NCBI GenBank assembly: GCA_027491075.1
Contig: JAIXWX010000019.1
Location: forward strand, 97,792-161,791
Reading direction: 5' to 3'
DNA length: 64,000 nucleotides
Origin: Flavobacteriales bacterium
GTDB taxonomy: Bacteria; Bacteroidota; Bacteroidia; Flavobacteriales_D; Sanyastnellaceae
Both the position numbers and the translations under genes were made by a program. This document shows, piece after piece, positions 61,401 through 64,000 of this stretch (position 1 is the stretch's first letter; the number at the start of each line of letters is the position of its first letter). The notes below the pieces were generated by a model, which worked only from the letters and a program-made list of their open reading frames with translations, was not told the origin of the DNA and did not search any database.

Positions 61401-62456
61401 ACAGACCGTATTATTCGCATTTAAAGGTGTAGGATCAATACTAAAGCACCAACTTCCATTTACCATAGCCAAGCTTTGATCTACATCCATTGGCGCAATC
61501 AAAACGGATTCTACAACGTTCAAGTTGGAATCACTAAAAAACAATGTCTCTCCAGTTGACAATTTAAAGTTTGTATGATACTCTGAAACGTTGGCTAAAT
61601 TCCATTCTGCAGGCGCTAAAGGAGATTCCACAAGACCATTGCTTTTCCCAAGAATAAGTAAAGGCAATGCACTAAGATCAGAACTAAATGCAAAGTTATT
61701 GTGGACACGTATTGAGAATACGTTAGTACCAGCGACCAATGACTGTGCAACCAATGCGGTATCTAGAATAAAGGACTCATATTCTCCCCCCTGATACGAT
61801 TGTGCTTCCCTTTCCGAGTTTGCGGGTTGATCCCAAGCCACAAATTCACCAGGATTTCCAATATTGGATCGTGCTATTTCCACACCATTCAAATACGCTA
61901 CGAAAGAATCGTCGTAATCCATAAACAAAAAAGCCTCCACCACAGAATTTGGATCAGAAATTTGGAACTCCCTTCTTAGTAGCACGGAAATGCATTGATC
62001 AAGTTCCGTATTGTCATCCCCATCGCCATATCCAAAGCCTCCTGGTCCAATTTCCCAACCTTCATCAAACGAGACATCATGCCAGTTTTCATCCACTTCC
62101 TCTTGGGGAACGAAATAGGCATATTCGTCCCATGGAAAAGCCGGTACCTCATAGTGACTTATAAGCGGAAATCGGTTTTTTCCTGAGGCCCAAATAATTT
62201 TCCGATCGCCCGGTTCCAAAGAAAGTGCTGGTATTTGCCATTTATTGAGCTCTTCAAAATCATCGGATAGATATCCACCGGTCAATACAATTAGCTCACT
62301 TGTTGGATTATAAATCTCGATCCAGTCCTCAAAATCCCCGCTTTCATCCGCAAGGACAGACAGGTTGGTATGACAAATCTCGGACAGAACCTGTTGGCTC
62401 CAATAATGTTGTACTCCGATGAATATCAGAATAAGTGTGAAAGTTAGTGGTTTCAT
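58467..62456 (-). CDS. CotH-kinase / lamin-tail-domain secreted protein with T9SS type A sorting domain
   Basis: 1329 residues from ATG 62456; the track start is a TTG five codons earlier. Signal peptide MKPLTFTLILIFIGVQHYWSQ. A lamin-tail domain (ESGDFEDWIEIYNPTSE) comes first, then a chitobiase-like segment (VIHYTLDGSIPNEEDE). A CotH domain (~440-800) shows FKNFNLRNGGNDYWDGRSRDAF, NGEYWGHYEIREV and YMLMDLDFGLGF. Two more lamin-tail domains (~930-1060 and ~1100-1220; SGDWIELYNPHS, AGEWFEIKNTSS) follow, and the last ~75 residues (FGPNPALNEIWV, MEIFNTNGQLVRY) are a T9SS type A sorting domain. CotH proteins are kinase-like enzymes of spore coats and, by homology, of secreted proteins; the substrate is unknown. 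Confidence 0.92.
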   Translation of the reverse strand: MKPLTFTLILIFIGVQHYWSQQVLSEICHTNLSVLADESGDFEDWIEIYNPTSELIVLTGGYLSDDFEELNKWQIPALSLEPGDRKIIWASGKNRFPLISHYEVPAFPWDEYAYFVPQEEVDENWHDVSFDEGWEIGPGGFGYGDGDDNTELDQCISVLLRREFQISDPNSVVEAFLFMDYDDSFVAYLNGVEIARSNIGNPGEFVAWDQPANSEREAQSYQGGEYESFILDTALVAQSLVAGTNVFSIRVHNNFAFSSDLSALPLLILGKSNGLVESPLAPAEWNLANVSEYHTNFKLSTGETLFFSDSNLNVVESVLIAPMDVDQSLAMVNGSWCFSIDPTPLNANNTVCSTGVEPKPLVSVQAGLYNTTQLVTLIPQSSTSVIHYTLDGSIPNEEDEIYLEPIPIENTTVLSVKAFSNAGLLPSPVEKNTYLINEFGIGTKVMSISTNFENLWDEEIGIYVLGLPDYDPWYPFFGSNFWEDWERQSYIEIFETNEFQKEAQIGLSIHGGWSRAQDQKSFRVRFRDEYGTDELEYPLIEDKPDITRFKNFNLRNGGNDYWDGRSRDAFMQRVMKDTKNDYMAASQTAVFLNGEYWGHYEIREVLDENWCESNHGVDADSVSLITDTYFGFDVKEGSAESFEIMYNVIINGDAAADDFFEIASEHLDLENFTDYIATETYYANCDWSCGYKNNTKFWHYDNPSGKWRYMLMDLDFGLGFYGTDPNDEFLWRAVDDDFAMDNICEKLLQNMEFRNYFINRYADLINSVWQQENMEAKGNEIRSQVEPYIERHHQRWGGNYDQWYNTMENSLNWNELRIPGARNMIQNFFQLPNQVNITLDVFPAGAGRIHISTIEPKESEYPWTGVYYNGVPVRITAIANPGYEFEYFLPNGIFDENMPVRSFLLNIPSDEVFTAVFIGSNENASPQVSEFMYHPDFSKNSGDWIELYNPHSFSLDVSSWKIQNENWYNQFVIPVNTVIQPGERLVIASNLDVFEVAYPEVNDVVGSLSFNLGNFDDKIILIDRENQARSELEYSHFAPWPMGTDGYGRSVERISNASNEADPNSWFEGCIYGSPGEPYFECDSTLLLTEINYRSSSLADAGEWFEIKNTSSNAIDLGGFVIRDKSDQSEWLIPGGTIIEPDSFLVFSGNMENFQTRFPSITNTVGEFDFNLANNDDVIRFYTPQGELMVSVHYSSLNPWPAEANGQGKTLELLSASGSMCSAENWFAGCLEGSPGEPYDPSCGIVNVTETETLTEWTFGPNPALNEIWVITNEALSTMEIFNTNGQLVRYERLARGMQNVDISELSQGVYLLVIGTENAKSSQRLVVR

Positions 62457-62472
62457 TGTCTTGCGATTCAAG

Positions 62473-62480
62473 CAAATATA
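62473..62480 (-). promoter_or_regulatory. -7 promoter box of the CotH gene
   Basis: TATATTTG on the minus strand matches TAnnTTTG and lies 16 bases before ATG 62456. Its position supports that ATG over the TTG at 62471, which would lie 1 base from the box. Confidence 0.5.
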
Positions 62481-62508
62481 AGAACGAATAAGTACAACAT
62501 AAGTTCCT

Positions 62509-62516
62509 TATTTTTG
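62509..62516 (+). promoter_or_regulatory. -7 promoter box of the 3-hydroxybutyryl-CoA dehydrogenase gene
   Basis: TATTTTTG matches TAnnTTTG, 17 bases before the ATG at 62534. No clear -33 TTG. Confidence 0.5.
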
Positions 62517-62533
62517 CACCTCAAAATTTTTCA

Positions 62534-63427
62534 ATGAAAAATATTTCTGTAATTGGAGCAGGGACCATGGGAAATGGAATTGCTCATGTCTTTGCTCAAT
62601 TTGGCTATAAGGTAGTTCTAATTGACATCAGTCAAGCTGCATTGGACAGAGCCATCCAAACAATCACCAAAAACTTGGATCGTCAAGTCGCCAAAGGAAG
62701 TCTTAGTGAGGAGGAAAAAGCGAACACGCTATCCAGACTCATCACAAACACTTCAATAGCAGAAGGAGTTGCCTCCGCGAACCTCGTTGTTGAGGCAGCA
62801 ACTGAGAACATTGATTTAAAGTTAAAAATATTCAAGGAAATGGATCAGTTTGCGCCCTCCGAGTGCATTCTTTCTACCAATACCTCTTCCATTTCGATAA
62901 CTAAAATTGCAGCGGCAACAGGAAGGCCAGACAGAGTTATTGGTATGCATTTTATGAATCCTGTTCCTGTAATGAAACTTGTAGAAGTAATTCGAGGATA
63001 CAGCACAAGCAATGAAGTTACATCCACGGTTTTTGATATGAGCAAATCACTTCAAAAAGTTCCAGTAGAAGTAAATGACTACCCTGGATTTGTTGCCAAC
63101 AGAATTTTGATGCCAATGATCAACGAAGCCATTTACAGTTTGTATGAAGGTGTAGCAGGTGTTGAAGAAATAGATACTGTGATGCGTCTTGGCATGGCTC
63201 ACCCAATGGGACCTTTACGTCTTGCTGACTTCATAGGACTTGATGTTTGTCTTGCCATTTTGCGAGTACTTCACGACGGCTTTGGAAACCCCAAATACGC
63301 CCCATGTCCTTTATTAGTAAATATGGTAACTGCGGGCAAACTTGGAGACAAATCAGGTGAAGGATTTTACATTATGAATAAGGAGACAAAGGAGAGTCGA
63401 GTTTCGCCTGCTTTTTCAAGAAACTAG
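62534..63427 (+). CDS. hbd: 3-hydroxybutyryl-CoA dehydrogenase
   Basis: 297 residues. NAD-binding fold VIGAGTMGNGIAHVFAQFGY at the N terminus, then LVVEAATENIDLKLKIF, the catalytic-site region GMHFMNPVPVMKLVEVI, and the C-terminal domain with VNDYPGFVANRILMPMINEA and GLGHPMGP-like RLGMAHPMGPLRLADFIGLD. It oxidises (S)-3-hydroxyacyl-CoA to 3-oxoacyl-CoA, in beta-oxidation-like or butyrate pathways. Monocistronic; about 100 bases of non-coding sequence with the tRNA promoter follow. Confidence 0.95.
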   Translation: MKNISVIGAGTMGNGIAHVFAQFGYKVVLIDISQAALDRAIQTITKNLDRQVAKGSLSEEEKANTLSRLITNTSIAEGVASANLVVEAATENIDLKLKIFKEMDQFAPSECILSTNTSSISITKIAAATGRPDRVIGMHFMNPVPVMKLVEVIRGYSTSNEVTSTVFDMSKSLQKVPVEVNDYPGFVANRILMPMINEAIYSLYEGVAGVEEIDTVMRLGMAHPMGPLRLADFIGLDVCLAILRVLHDGFGNPKYAPCPLLVNMVTAGKLGDKSGEGFYIMNKETKESRVSPAFSRN

Positions 63428-63479
63428 AACACTCAGGTTCAAGACACTAACAAAATCTTTTTCTTGTATTGGAGAAAAA

Positions 63480-63510
63480 TTTGGAGAAATAAAAACCTGT
63501 TATATCTTTG
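63480..63510 (+). promoter_or_regulatory. Promoter of the tRNA locus (TTTG-N19-TATCTTTG)
   Basis: TTTG at 63480-63483 and TATCTTTG at 63503-63510 are 19 bases apart: the best match to the Bacteroidota promoter consensus in this window. It lies 18 bases upstream of the broken tRNA, so the broken and the intact tRNA should be made from one transcript. Confidence 0.75.
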
Positions 63511-63528
63511 CGCCCGCTTTCACAGAAA

Positions 63529-63588
63529 GGGAGCTTAGCTCAGCTGGTTCAGAGCATCCCGACTAACAGTCGGGAGGATCACTGAACG
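63529..63588 (+). pseudogene. Truncated tRNA gene (tRNA-Val-like 5' half)
   Basis: The first 30 bases are identical to the intact tRNA-Val 78 bases downstream (acceptor 5' strand and D arm). It then has a different anticodon arm: a 6-bp stem TCCCGA/TCGGGA around the 7-base loop CTAACAG. After ATCACTGAACG the T arm and the 3' acceptor strand are missing, so no tRNA can fold. The 6-bp anticodon stem is also one pair too long for a normal tRNA with this D arm. Confidence 0.8.
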
Positions 63589-63606
63589 AAAGAGTAAAAA
63601 AATAAA

Positions 63607-63681
63607 GGGAGCTTAGCTCAGCTGGTTCAGAGCATCTGCCTTACAAGCAGAGGGTCACTGGTTCGAATCCAGTAGCTCCCA
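63607..63681 (+). tRNA. tRNA-Val (anticodon TAC)
   Basis: 75 bases folding into a full cloverleaf: acceptor GGGAGCT / AGCTCCC, D stem GCTC/GAGC, anticodon stem TCTGC/GCAGA with loop CTTACAA (anticodon TAC), T stem ACTGG/CCAGT with loop TTCGAAT, discriminator A. CCA is not encoded (ACA follows). It reads GUA and related valine codons. Confidence 0.95.
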
Positions 63682-63690
63682 CAACATTTG

Positions 63691-63995
<305 letters not shown>

Positions 63996-64000
63996 AAACA

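Noticed and set aside
63529-63588. A functional tRNA-Val(AAC)
   Set aside because: The T arm and 3' acceptor strand are missing and the anticodon stem has six pairs.

Overview
The window comes from a member of the Bacteroidota, most likely Flavobacteriales (Cryomorphaceae/Schleiferiaceae-like). The reasons are: secreted proteins with type IX secretion (T9SS) sorting domains and choice-of-anchor L domains, a fused lpxC-fabZ gene, DUF4301 and DUF3822 proteins, a DUF6443-type RHS giant, TAnnTTTG promoter boxes, and little sign of Shine-Dalgarno sites. Most of it is ordinary chromosomal housekeeping. The accessory part is roughly 26.5-39.5 kb, with a second small anomaly at 63.5-64 kb. Several ORF-track starts are GTG/TTG or run into upstream sequence; I moved these to better-supported starts.

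Layout. 1-5.3 kb (minus): a patatin-like outer-membrane phospholipase cut by the window edge, then a DNA-repair operon (exonuclease, ATP-dependent ligase, a solute-binding-like protein without signal peptide). 5.3-7.8 kb (plus): histidine kinase and gpmI. 7.8-12.8 kb (minus): two choice-of-anchor L, T9SS type B surface proteins. 12.9-17.2 kb (plus): LolD/MacB-type ATPase, asnS, rpoN and a PAP2-like membrane protein. 17.2-20.3 kb: galE, an Hpt protein and DUF4301. 20.3-23.1 kb (minus): lpxC-fabZ, lpxA and an ABC ATPase. 23.2-26.5 kb: two small outer-membrane barrels, a truncated adhesin-like protein and a QueD/PTPS-family enzyme.

26.5-39.4 kb (minus) is a polymorphic toxin locus. A coiled-coil/beta-barrel protein is followed by a 2704-residue Sec-exported RHS protein with a variable C-terminal tip and its presumed immunity gene. 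Next comes an orphan cassette: the same pre-toxin segment (266 bp DNA repeat, about 95% identical) with a different tip, its own signal peptide and its own presumed immunity gene. A second, shorter repeat after each immunity gene suggests that further cassettes were once present. This is the most interesting system in the window.

39.7-53.2 kb: aconitase, a MacB-like permease, alkaline phosphatase-family lipoprotein, M61 peptidase, Nudix/pyrE with overlapping divergent start codons, an SRPBCC protein, and a minus-strand run of helicase, DUF3822, rsmD, coaD and a thioredoxin-family protein. 53.2-62.5 kb: GDPD, a second thioredoxin-family lipoprotein, an unknown helical protein, PAP2, long-chain acyl-CoA synthetase and a large CotH/lamin-tail T9SS type A protein. 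62.5-64 kb: 3-hydroxybutyryl-CoA dehydrogenase, a broken tRNA gene, an intact tRNA-Val and a GIY-YIG nuclease gene. A recurring theme is a promoter -7-like box that ends exactly four bases before the start codon, which suggests leaderless or nearly leaderless mRNAs.
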